Below are positions 14,044-25,272 of a DNA stretch of 64,000 bases, in pieces (the stretch's first letter is position 1; the number at the start of each line of letters is the position of its first letter). Made by a program: the position numbers and the translations under genes. The notes below the pieces were generated by a model that saw only the letters and a list, made by a program, of their open reading frames with translations, was not told the origin of the DNA and did not search any database. Where the stretch lies: NCBI GenBank assembly GCA_013397935.1, contig VZRN01011461.1, positions 1,657,269 through 1,721,268 of the forward strand, in the 5' to 3' direction. Origin of the DNA: Dasyornis broadbenti (taxonomy: Eukaryota; Chordata; Aves; Passeriformes; Dasyornithidae).

Positions 14044-16909
14044 ATCCAGTCCCTATTTTAAAATAATGTATTGTTCAAAGCAGTGGTTTTTAAGGCTGGG
14101 TTAAGCACCTGTAGCATGGGCAGAGATCAGCTTTGCAGCAAGATTTACTACCATATGAATATGTTCAGTCTTGTGAAGAGGGTCCAAAAGTAAAATTAAT
14201 CTCCAAAGAAGATGTTCAGGGAGCGGCTGTTTAGAGGCACAGATTTCAGACCAGTTCTAGTCCCTTTTCTAAAGATATGGAAATGAAAATACAGGGGAAA
14301 ACTGGCCATTCCTTTCATAGTAACAGAAGCATTTTAGAGATTTAACAACATAGAATTTACCAGTCAGTATAGACAGTGAAAGTCTTTCCTTTGCTATGGG
14401 AACCAATTAACCAGTTCTGTTTATTTTCTTCATAACTGGAGATTCCTTGTAACACACTATTAATAGATTTTTGTTTGTTTTTAGGCAGTTGTGACATTCA
14501 GCACTGTTTAGAAATACATTTTGCTGTGCATAAACACGTCTTGGTGCCTTTTTTTCTCTCCAAGTTGAGAAGGTCTTTACCTTCCTTCCGTACCGTGGCT
14601 TAGGTTGCTGATGACAAACACTGTTGGATAAACAATTCCTTGGTAATGCTACAGCAGCATCTTAACGTAAACATCCACTGAAGTATGCAAATGATCCCGG
14701 TGATAAACAAGCACAGCAAAGTGTGGCTGAGGCAGGAAGCCAAGCTGTCTGTTCCTCGTGCCCAATGACATTTTGATTGTCATTTTAATCTTAGGAGTAA
14801 ATAACATCAGCGATCATGTTCCGTCATTTAATTTCAGTGCCGAAAAAATGAGCGCTGCCTTAAGCTGGCATTAAACAAGACGGCGTCGCTGTGGTAGATG
14901 GTCATGGCAGCTCAGGTCATCGATGTTCAGTTGTAAATAACAAAATGGTGGAATTCTTAAACAGAGACTGGAAATAGGCATTCTCTGAAAGCAATGGTTA
15001 AATAGTTCATGCCCAAGTTTTTTGGTTGGTGGTTTGCTTTTTTTTTCCCCTGGAAAAATCCATTCCTGTCACCCTTAATGTCTTGGAGTTAACAGTGTCT
15101 TAGCTCTAGCTAGGCTGGACAAGGAAAACCTTCCTATTTTTGCCCTCAGGTACCTGAGGAATACTTCTGTGCTTCTCTTTTGTTGCCAAGCCTTGACTCC
15201 ATCACTTGTAAACTCACATTTTGTGTCTGTCTTCATTAAGAAACTTCCTGCATAGCCGTATAGACCTGCTAAGTATCTTCTTTGCTAACGAATGGTTTGT
15301 TCCTGCATGCTGAAGTTCTCTTTAATCAACATCTCAATCAGGCAGCTACCTTGGACCGTTTCCTCTCCTGGGTAAATCTTAGGGATTCATAACACTTCCC
15401 TGGATATACTGAAGTCTCTTTTTCTGAAGCACGGTTTTGCGATTCTACCGCTGATTTTCCTGGTCTTCCTCCAAATTCCCAAAGTCAGTCACGTCATTGT
15501 CTTTATAGAGCTTACCACATAAATCAGACTCTTACATTTACCTGGTTTAAGCAAAGTAAACCAAAACAAACCAGCTTGCATTTGATCATTTGGCACAGTT
15601 TTGCAGGAATTGTTGTCACTTAACCCGGCTCATTCTGGCTTTCAAAGCAGCGCCGTATCCAAACAGCTGAGCTGGGATGACCTTCTGTCAGCTTTGCTGC
15701 TTAAGGCAGCTTATGGAATTGCATTTTCATTTCCCTCTCTAGCTGACTCTGTTCCCCGTTTTATTTCAGGTGAGTCAAGTAATGCTCTCCCGTTTGTGAT
15801 GCTGAGGCTTGGGGATCACACGTGATGGATGAGCTGTGGTTATTGCGGTGCTGCCCTAGAAAATGATTCACTGTGAGGGATTATGAAGAGAAATGCCCCT
15901 TGCTTTTCTGAGGCTCCACCAGAGCTCAGCAGTGAAAGGTGGTGCCCCTGGTTAAAAGAGGTCACTTCAAGTGTCCAGTTTAAAGAGGTGGCATTGGCAG
16001 TTCAAACTCCACCGAGCGCTGCTGCCCTTCAGGCTTGGGGGGCTCACTCTGGTGCAGCCACTTCCGTGGTGCTTCTGTGAAGCACACAAAGGTCTGCAAA
16101 GCTCTCCAGCTGTGTGTTCTTGGTTCTCTGTGTGTAATCGTTGTGGTGCACCTCACCCATCCTGCCTGGCATTTGGGTTATCTGTCACCATCTTATCACT
16201 AATGATGTGGGCATGAAACTGTGATCCCATTTCTCTCTGGCACAAGTGGCTTCCAAGAATGTTTTGTCAGCACATGGCTGTAGGTTCACCACTGTCTACA
16301 GCTGACAAATCTGGTAAATGCATGGCTCTGTTTTATGGTGAGTCCATTCCAAAGCCAACTGAAACTCTGGAAGAGGCAGCATCTCTAAATTGGGAGTAAC
16401 TTGGTGACAACTGTTAACTAGATTAAATTGCTCCATATAGACACGTTTAAAAACTAGCTGTATCCAGTCCCAATCGCCTGAAAAATGCAGTCAGGTTTTA
16501 TTGGAGTAAACTGCAATTGATGTGTTGAATTCTATTTACAACAAATCTTGAATGAATTATTTTAGCTATGTTTTAAGAACTAATCAGATTTTTAGAAATG
16601 ATGTGTTGAAAACCATATACCTGCAACTGGATTTGAATGCTGTTCAGTTTTCTCGGCAGACTCCAAACCTTTACAGAGCTCAATATTTTACCAATAAGGT
16701 GTCATTTAGAAAAGTTTTTTGACTCCTATTCTGGAACTATTTATGCTTGTGCGTGGCTTACAAGGCAGGAACGGTCTCAGAGGAGTCGAGAAGAAAGGCA
16801 CACAAAGCACAGTGCAGGGTTGTGGCCAGACATAGTTGGCTGCATGAGCACAGTTTGTCTCCTGGGTTGGTATGACCTGTATCTTCAATCGGCGTTGCAG
16901 TAAATCTGG

Positions 16910-16946
<37 letters not shown>
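16910..16946 (+). repeat. Poly(A) run of 37
   Basis: Thirty-seven uninterrupted A, then CCACAAAACAAAAAAAACAGG. I saw no target-site duplication or recognisable retrocopy body upstream, so an expanded homopolymer is as likely as a retroposon tail. The length in the assembly may be inexact. Confidence 0.9.
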
Positions 16947-16948
<2 letters not shown>

Positions 16949-17548
16949 ACAAAACAAAAAAAACAGGGGTTGTCAACCACTTTATTAGAAAAATAAGAAA
17001 ATCGACGTATTAGCTTTGCTATAATCCAGCTTTAAGGGGTGGCGGTCGTTTTTGATAAATTAATCTCTGAAATAAATTTTATTTCAGAAGAAAAATAGCA
17101 GATAAAATTAGAAAACTTGCATGGCTGTAGTTACTCTTTTAGAGGTCATTCAGAAGGTAGAGAAAACTGCTCCTTTCTATGGGGATGTAAGGCAGAGTTC
17201 CTCTGCATATGCTGAGAATGGTAACATTTGGCAGAAAATGAAAATGTGTCATAGTTCACAGCATTAAATTACATCATTTGTGAAACTCTTCTTGTCTTGC
17301 CTGCACTATAACAATTGCCACTTCCATTCTGCTCTGGCTGTGGATGAAACAAATGTAAACGTCTTTTTCTCAAGAAGCATTGCAAATACATCTCAAAGAA
17401 CTGAGATATTGTTTCTTGAGGACAGAAGGCAGGCTAGGAGTTGTAACTAGTCTCTTCCTTGTCAGTAAATCCTTTATGAGGAAAGTCATCAAATAGGATA
17501 AAAGTATAAAATCCATTTTGAAGCTATTCCGCTACTGTTGAAACCACA

Positions 17549-18560
17549 TGGAATCACAGAATGACTCAGATTGCAAGGGAACTTCAGAAGCCATTTAATC
17601 CCAACATCCCTTTTAAATCAGGGGTAACTACACAGATTATGTTGCTTAGGGGCTTTTAGAGTTCAGGTTTGAAAGTCTCCAGGATAAGCCATAACCTTTC
17701 TGAGCAGCTTTTTCCTGTGCTTAACTTCCCTCATACTCATTATCTTATTCTTTAGAGCAAGCTAGAATTTGCCTTTGGGCAACTTTTAGCTGTTGCTCCC
17801 TGTTCTGTCACTCTGTACCTGCGGGTTCTTGTCTCGGTAACCTTTGGTCAAGTGGAAGAAGATGCAATGAAGTTGTCTGAGCCCTCCCTTCCTTGGGTGA
17901 TGCTAAACCAGCTCCTTCAGCCTCTGCTCCAGCCCTGCAGCTGCCCCGGCAGCCCAGCACTGAACCCTCAGACACATCTCCTGTCCTGGGCACTCCACGC
18001 TGGTGTTCCAGGTGCTCTCCCCAGTGCTGCGCAGGGAGGAATGATCCCTTCCTTCCCCTCCCTGACCACCCTTTTGCTGGTGTCGCCTGCAGAGCCGTTC
18101 ACCTCTGCTGCCCTGAGGGCAGAGCACTGCTCTGTACCCAGCTCTGCTCCCCAGGGCTCGCAGATCCTTTCTGCAGAGCTGCTCTCTGGCCACGCAGTCA
18201 GAGCCTGGGCCAACGCATTCTCCTGTCCCAAGAGCAGCGCTTTGGCCAGGTTCTTCTCAGCCCACTCCTGTAGCTTCTCCAGAGCCCCATGGCTGCTCCC
18301 TGTTTGCTGTCATGTGGGAATTTGCATTCTGACACTTCATACATGTCTTTTATGAGCATGTTCAACAGTTTCGGGCCTGGTCTTGATGCCCAAGGGCTGG
18401 AACTCATCTCTGACTGACAGCTACACTGAACATTGACTGCTTTAGAAGCCTTTAGAAGCCAATATTCCAGATGGCTTTTCATGCACCTTCTATGTTGATA
18501 ATCCAGTCCTTTATTTTTGCCCTCCCTCCCCGTGTGTGGATACGGGGATGCTGCATCATC
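17549..18560 (-). mobile_element. CR1 LINE fragment, antisense
   Basis: The left end GGAATCACAGAATGACTCAG is the reverse complement of a CR1 3' end, followed by the matching chain of antisense CR1 landmarks: AACTTCAGAAGCCATTTAATCCCAACATCCC, then AGCTTTTTCCTGTGC, TTGCTCCCTGTTCTGTC, GCTGCGCAGGGAGGAATGATCCCTTCC near 18024, TTTCTGCAGAGCTGCTCTC near 18168, and AGCATGTTCAACAGTTTCGGGCCTGG near 18355. This runs far enough 5' to include part of the old reverse transcriptase region, but it is heavily diverged and out of frame. The right boundary is uncertain. The GC-rich 17.9-18.3 kb part gives several long spurious ORFs. Confidence 0.8.
18441..18460. repeat. Exact 10-bp tandem duplication
   Basis: TTTAGAAGCC occurs twice in a row, inside the antisense CR1 fragment. 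Confidence 0.85.
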
Positions 18561-21500
18561 CCCAGCACACTCTAATACAGGTGTGAAACAAAGGAGGTGT
18601 AGCTTCCTATACTGACCTGTGTATAATGACAACCTCCTTTATACCTTTTCAAAATCAACATTCTAAGAATTCATTCTCATTGTAGATATACCTGAGTTCT
18701 TCAGAGTGTCTTGCTTTATGGGTCTTAAGGCACTTTTGGAGAGTTGTGTTTTTAAAACGTGATATAAAAATTTTTCCAAGGGAAATGCTGGTTGATGGAA
18801 TACAAGGTTGAGCTGCAGTTGAAAAGACCTTAAGAGTCAGAGTTGGAGAAAGTGAAGGAGATGCAGAAAACTTAAATTAAAAAGAAAGATTTAGGTGTTA
18901 ATGTGGGAGAAAAACAAATCAGTGTGGCCGAGTCATGTCCACTTGGGCTGTTGGAAATAGCGGGAGAAAGAATTGCCATGTAGGGTAAGGAAAGCTCTGG
19001 TAATAAATCACAGCATCATAAAAGCTGTCGAAAGCTTCAGCAGCTGGAAAGAGTGAAGGTGTTGGAGGAAAGGCTTTCTCTGTGTGTATTGGTGTGTCCA
19101 TAGTACTGTGTGGTTTTGAATTCAGGCAGGAATTCAGATGATGTTTTTGGCAAGTTGTTTACTGCTTTCTGTTAAATGTAAGTAAATGCCCTTTGCAGGC
19201 TTTTGGGATGTTTCAGCCGCTGGTGTGTTCCATACCTCAGGCACCGACACCAAGTGAACGTCATTATCAAACACTTATGCAGCAGTAGCAGGAGCACAGA
19301 CTTTTATTGGAATACAGTATGTTATCTGTGAAAAAGACCAAAAGTAAATGTTCCTCTGCTGTGGAAGAAAATAAATGGTACTTTCCTGCTAAGGTAGTAA
19401 AGAAATTCCCTTTTGTTTACTTCCTGCCATCTTTTCCCCTATGCTCTCTGAAAAAAAAGTTAGTCTGCATTATCTTTCTTACTTTTTAGGATGCCCTTTT
19501 GAAAACTGAATTTGGCTTTGTCCTGAACCTTCCAAAAAAGAGAAGTGACTGGAGTATTCATTTTGTGTGATTGCAGAAGCAAATGATGCGAGTCAAGTGG
19601 CCTGGTCAGATAATTAAGCTACAACAGAGAAAGCTCCGCAGAGTCAGTCAGTTGTGATTATCAGTCTGGTGTGGTTGGATGTCTGATTCCTTCTGAAAAA
19701 TCCGAAGTGGCTGCTTTTATTATCATTAATTGGGGAGTGCCAGCAACACATCTGGAAGAATTACATTGCCACTTTAAAGAATTCCAGTATATTTCAGCTG
19801 GAATATAAGTTTAAAGATGAATTGATGACTGTTTGTTGCTCTGCCCACCCCTTAGAACTGGAAGGTTTGTTAGAATAATTCTGGTGTTAACGTGTCTGCC
19901 CTGCTTCTGAACCCTGATGTCTGTAGGCAGTCTGCAACAGAGTGGCAATAAATGTGTATTCTTTGGGGCTGTCTGGATCTCTTTAGGTTGGTTTTTTTTA
20001 TTCTTTCCTTTATTTCTTTAGATAGAAGTTCAATCATTCTGAAACTATCTCTAGAGCATCTAGGAAAGTTCCTTTAACAGTGAAGCATTAGGTTGCTTAA
20101 AGTGCCTCTCAGAACTAGACCTTGGAAGCATTTCTGAAATATTTCCCCTGCTAAGCAAGAAGGATGTCACGAAATGAAACAAAAAAGGAAACAATATTTC
20201 ATTTGAATGGAAGGATAAAGCACGTTTAATCCAAACCAGGCTAGTGCAATATCGCCGGTTCACTCGTGGCGTTCAGCTATTTTAAAATAGGAACCTCATT
20301 GGGATTAACTCTGCCACATGGAGGAGGAATTAATCCCATAGAAATGCACACGTGTAACTGGACATCGTAGCTACCACAAAGCCAGAGCCCTGGAATTTTA
20401 GGGTGTTTTGGAACTTTGAATAGAGCCGTGTTCATTTCCAAACAAAAACGCTCAGCTTCCGGCAACTTCCATAGTAGCGTTTCCAATGTTTTTTAAACAG
20501 CCATTAATGTAGTCAAGCTGTGTTTTCTTCTCCTTCTCCGTGCAATCATCTGCTCAGTGGTGCACTCCACGAGCAGTACAGGAGCCAGAGGAGTGGCCTG
20601 CTGTGATTGATGGGGCGAGCCCCATCTGGATCAGGTTTTGGGAGCAGTCAGATGTTGGGAGGGAGGTCAGCGAGCCCTGCACAGCTCCCCCTCCTTCTGC
20701 ACCCCGACCCTCCCCACCCTGCCGGGCTCACACGCCCTCAGCCAGCAGTGATGCTCGCCCTGGGCAGATGCTGCGTGGCCTGGGACCAGAGCAGCTGCTA
20801 AGTTTATGGAGAATAAAGGCAGCAGGATGGTACAGCAGGTATTTGCGCTTTTATTTTCACTTGAAACTCTTGATTTTTTGAGTGGGGCCAGGGCAGTTCT
20901 TACAACCAGCTGCACCACTGCATGCAAGGCTTGCAATCCATGTTTTGTTAAGTCAGGAGGAGGGCAGGCTACGGGGGATCATGTGCTTGATAAATGGAAC
21001 TGAGCCGGTCTTAGAACCAGCAGGTTTTTCAGAGAAATGTTGCATTTTTCTTCTTTGTTTCCGTGCCCTGAGGATACGATGCAGTTTGGCTCATTTAACT
21101 ACAGTACAGGAGGCTTTCTCGAAATGTGAAATATCTCTTGCCAAAGAAACAAAATGCACCAAACGGAAAATAGAGCAAAACAAACAATAAACTGTGAGTT
21201 TGACTTTAAAATGCAGGCAAGCAGAAAGGTTTTCATTGAATACATTTTTATGCTGCAAATGTGTTTTTTAAAAAAAGGAACACTGCATAAGAAATGTTTT
21301 CTGTGCTCTCTCCTTTGTGTACAAACATAACAAGCTTGCTTTATTATGTTTTGACACTTTTTATACATTTCTTAATTATGAAATCCTTTCAGAGCAGGAG
21401 ACGCTGCAAAGGCATCTGAGATCCTAGGAGCAGTTTAAATTCTAAGCTTTTCTTCAAGTGGAGTAATAGGGATGGAATAGGAGAGCCTTCACTTACCTAC

Positions 21501-22740
21501 AGCGTCGGAATCCTTTTATTTTTTTTTTTTAGCTCTTTGGAGTTCAACATTTAACCAGAAAGCAATAAATTTGATTTTATACACTGCCACGTAAAGCATA
21601 TTTTTCAGTTGAAATGTGGTTTTCATTAAGACTCAGGCCAGAACATTTAGCAGAGCCTGACTGTCTGCCATCCTTTGTTCTTCTTGCTGTTGCCAGCAAC
21701 CACTTTTTTTTTTTTTTAAAAACCATGCACCAAGTGAGCATTAAGGGGTCATTTAATCTTAAAGATACTTGGAGCTGACTCCGAAGGCACAACTTCTGTT
21801 TAGGCTCTCCTGCCTAGGTGGTTTTGGCTGATGCCTGTGTACTGTCATACACAGCTCTGAAATTACTCTAATACCTGAGTTCATAGGTTAATTTAGGATC
21901 AATATTTCCTGTTGCTTTTAAGGCCATTTCATATTTTCAGCTTAATGCACTAGAACTGTTATTTCTTTTATTCATTTCGGTTCACTGTATTTCAAAGAGC
22001 ACAATAAAGGAACATTTTAGGCGATTCTATATAGAAAAATTTTGGTTCTTTAAAATCTATTCAAGTGTATCTGATGTTGTGTAGTCTTGGGTTTCCATCA
22101 ACCACATGTGATAGTTGACACTTCATTGTTCTGGATATAAATTAGTATTTTGAACAATGAGCTTTGGCTGTTATTACCCAAGTAAACAATAAAGAATTTG
22201 TTTATATGTAAATATATGTTTTTATATTACTTTGTGATACCATGTCTGTTGAATTAACTATGAATAATAAATTCACACTAATTTTAAAGGCTAGGAAAGG
22301 CTTCAGTAGTCATTTTAAGGGATGAACATCTCAGTTTTATTGTCACTATAATTTTAAACTTAGGGCCTGCAGTAGCATGTGCAAGTTTAATTTCTTTAAT
22401 GTCCCCTGTCCTCCAACCAGCTAAATGAACCCTCAGAGCCTGCACTGACAATCTCCTGTGTCAGATTCCTGCTCTAAGCACAGTGGGGTTGGTTGCTTTA
22501 TTGGCAAGGCTGTAAATCTCTGAATATGTACCAGTTAGTAAAAAAAAAAAAAAAAGACAAATCCCTGACCCTTCGCTGTTTACTTATTAATGGGGTCTCA
22601 GTTATAAATAAGTGAGCCAGACCTCGGCTGAACAAGTCTAATGAAAGGCAGAAGAGTCTCAGCACTGTGGAGGTTCTGAAATTGCCAGTGCAGTTTGCCA
22701 TTTTATGGTAAATCTAAAAAGTTTGGAGTTGCTGGTAAAA

Positions 22741-22860
22741 ATAATAGAAAGGTTCAACCCTCTTAATTAAATATGAGCTGTAATTAGCACTAGGTGTGGA
22801 TGCTTTGAATATTAATTAGGGCCCTCATGGAACTGCTGTCAGGGTTAATGAGAAACAGTG
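22741..22860. promoter_or_regulatory. TAATTA-rich patch, possible enhancer
   Basis: Within about 100 bases there are CTTAATTAAATATG, GCTGTAATTAGCAC, AATATTAATTAGGG and GGGTTAATGAG, a dense group of homeodomain-type TAATTA/TAAT sites beside less AT-rich sequence. RBFOX1 introns are known to carry many conserved elements, but conservation here is not tested. Low confidence. Confidence 0.25.
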
Positions 22861-24972
22861 GGGGTCTCAGCAACATCTGGTTTAGGACTGGAGGTGGTAC
22901 AAAACCCTTTAGCTCAGATGCACCTGGACCTCAGCCCTTGGTGCCTCTGTTGCCGTTCCTGTTCTTTTTTAACAGCTGCTGACCCTGATGCCGTGTTTCG
23001 CATCTGACATGAAGGAGCAGCTTAAGGACCAGCACTGCCCAGCCCCTGTGTTCCACTGCCAGCACAGGGAAAATGCTTTTATAGGCAGAACCTGGCTTTG
23101 CTTTAGTTCATCCTTACCCCTTGGTCAAGTCCCTCCTGAAACAGCTGATTAAAAAATGTAAGGTCGGCTGCCTCCCACACAAGTTTTAAAAATACTTCTT
23201 TAACATTTAATGAATGTCTCTGGTGTAATCCAGTCATTCCTGGCTTTTGCTTCATCTGGTTTTTTGGTTTGTTTGGGTTTTTTTTTTCTTTTCTCCTGTC
23301 CCTTTTTTTTTTTTTTTTTAGTAGTGAAAATATTAGGTAAAAGAAATAAGAAAGGAACTTTACCATTTTAATATTAGATGGTAAAAGTACTCATTTACAA
23401 GAGTTTTTAAACTCCACCGAAATTTAACAGGGCCAGTTTCAGTGCAGCGTTAACCTTGTAATGATGGTGGAGGTGCAAACAAAACCTCGTGACTTGGCCC
23501 TGTGAAGTCAGTAAATGGCATTGTTTTCATGCCAAAGGTGGTTGAATGAAGCAATGGAAACCACTTGCTCAAGGCCATGCACTAAACCAGCAGCAAAGAT
23601 GGGATTAAAATTAGAGAGGGTTTGTTTGCAGATATAAAGTTCTAATTTTTTAGGGTCCGCTAAAAGGCATGCCTTTCATAAAGAAAAATTAAGTTTTTTC
23701 TTTTAAGCCTCTCAAGTACCAAGACTTCCTCCTGTGCAAATTCTTAAAAGCTCTTGAGTTTCAGATGCGTTCGGGTCAGAGGACTGATGTTCAAATTAGT
23801 TGAAATTGGCTGGAAATGCCCTTAAGTACAAAGTGCAAAAGAAGGTTTTCTATTCATCCAGCCTATTTTAAAATTAGGACATCAAGGGCTGATGAGTACA
23901 AATAAAATCCCTGCAATAGTCTTGTGCAGGTGCTTGTACGTATTTTGGTGGGAGAATGATGGAGTAATTTAAAATGTAATTAAATTTTAACATAAATTCA
24001 CATTTTTACATTGCTTGCTATTTAGAGGGATAATTTTATCTTGTAAATTAGTTCCTCTGAGGTTGGGATAGTCCCTGCACCAATGGCCTCTAATGCTGTC
24101 TCGGGCAAAATCACGCTTTGGTCATTTTTTATAAAGGTTCAAAAAGACTGTTATGTACATTTCCTCCCCTAGAATTATTGCTTTTTGGTGCGAGCAAAGC
24201 ATTTAGTCAGAAGTTTTCTAATTGTTAAATTAACAGGCTCAGCTGTTCTTTATTATATCAAATGGAAATATGGATTTGTCTATTGGGACATGAGGATGTG
24301 TTTTAAATGCTACAGGCTTATTGTGATATGGAAATTAAATACTGTTGTCTTCAAATGTCAAACCTTTAAAGTTCTTAAATCTATTTCTTTTGACATAGAA
24401 TTTTTAGTTTCTATTATTTAAGTTTTTGAACCGATGCATTTTTAGATTCAAATATTTAATATTTTGACCGGATTTCATTATTATTTTACATTTGTGGCAC
24501 GCAGTTGCCTCAAAGTATTCTGAATATCTCAGGGCATTATTTCATGTAAGTGTTTTTAGTGTTATGCACCCAAATCCTGCCCTGCACGTATTGTGTTCTG
24601 CAAATGGAAAGTCAGAGTGGCCACAGGCTGGGGCCTAACCTTATCAGAGCCCTGTGCTGGCAGTTGTGCGCAGGAGCCTTTGGAATAAACTGGCTTTGTC
24701 CCTCTTCCTTGTTGGAACCGAGGCATCATTAGTTCAGGCAGATTTCACTGACCATTTCTGGTTAAAGAATAGTCTACAATTTTCCAGCGAGCTGCAGATT
24801 TGTTTGTCTAATTATAAGAATATTTAATGGGGTTAGCAAAATGCATTTCATTCAGATAAGAAATATTCTCCTCAAGAAACAACCACTGTGCCCTTTCCAG
24901 GCCAGCAACCTTAGCAGGATGCTCTCATCGCTCTCTGCGTTACGGGTGCAGGACCTTTTATCTCGGACTCCG

Positions 24973-25023
24973 TTTCTTCCTTTTTTCTTTATTCTTTTTT
25001 CTTCTTCCCTTTGATTTTCACAG
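24973..25023 (+). promoter_or_regulatory. Polypyrimidine tract and 3' splice site of exon A
   Basis: About 50 bases consisting almost wholly of T and C, broken by a few purines, end in TTTTCACAG directly before exon A. The tract is unusually long, which usually gives strong U2AF binding and is also a possible target for PTB-family repressors. The AG at 25022-25023 joins to a GGT codon that matches the known RBFOX1 exon start. Confidence 0.85.
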
Positions 25024-25266
25024 GGTAATCAGGAAGCTACAGCACCTCCTGACACAATGGCACAGCCTTATGCCTCAGCCCAGTTCGCTCCACCTCAGAA
25101 CGGTATCCCTGCAGAATACACAGCCCCACATCCGCATCCAGCTCCAGACTACACAGGCCAAACCACTGTTCCAGAGCACACGTTAAACATGTACCCTCCT
25201 GCTCAGACACACTCCGAACAGAGTGCAGCTGACACAAATGCACAAACTGTCTCCGGCACAGCCACA
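25024..25266 (+). CDS. RBFOX1: RBFOX1 exon A: N-terminal region (81 codons)
   Basis: Internal coding exon of the RNA-binding Fox-1 homolog, which binds (U)GCAUG in pre-mRNA and controls neuronal and muscle alternative splicing. Read in frame 0 it begins GNQEATAPPDT, then MAQPYASAQFAPPQNGIPAEY, and ends AQTVSGTAT. This is RBFOX1-like, not RBFOX2 or RBFOX3 (which differ strongly in this region). The exon is 243 nt, the same length I recall for the mammalian exon, corresponding to residues 10-90 of the isoform that starts MNCEREQLR. The ATG at 25057 (ACAATGG context, A at -3 and G at +4) is a plausible internal start used by some isoforms. The segment is rich in Pro, Gln, Thr and Ser and probably disordered. 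It is flanked by a TTTTCACAG acceptor and a GTAAGT donor at 25267. Compared with human as remembered, there are several conservative changes (E to D before YTGQ, L to M before YPP, P to A after EQS). Confidence 0.96.
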
Positions 25267-25272
25267 GTAAGT
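25267..25272 (+). promoter_or_regulatory. 5' splice site after exon A
   Basis: GTAAGT, the consensus donor, follows the ACA codon. It breaks the reading frame exactly between codons (phase 0). Confidence 0.9.

Larger units (their letters stand above)
1..25023 (+). other. RBFOX1 intron (3' part), upstream of exon A
   Basis: This is the downstream part of the intron that ends at the acceptor of exon A; its 5' end lies outside the window. I saw no exon in it: I looked by eye for the short leader exon known in mammals (the one giving a MNCEREQLR start) and did not find it, so it probably lies further upstream. Contents: T/G-rich low-complexity DNA near 3229-3271 and 4904-5034, a nested palindrome at 7795-7836, a CR1 fragment at 9668-10015, an A/C-rich tract at 10941-11012, a 25-bp-period duplication near 14000, a 37-base A run at 16910, a CR1 fragment at 17549-18560 and a TAATTA-rich patch at 22741-22860. 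The remaining stretches look like unique AT-rich intron in which I see nothing I can name. RBFOX1 is known for alternative promoters and huge 5' introns in other vertebrates. Confidence 0.85.

Noticed and set aside
17852..18355. 167-codon ORF and overlapping ORFs on both strands
   Set aside because: They lie inside an antisense CR1 fragment whose GC-rich part has few stops; no frame gives a recognisable CR1 or host protein.
1..25023. Possible upstream leader exon (MNCEREQLR type)
   Set aside because: No matching short coding segment followed by a donor site was found by eye.
25037..25243. 68-codon minus-strand ORF opposite exon A
   Set aside because: Shadow of the conserved sense exon.
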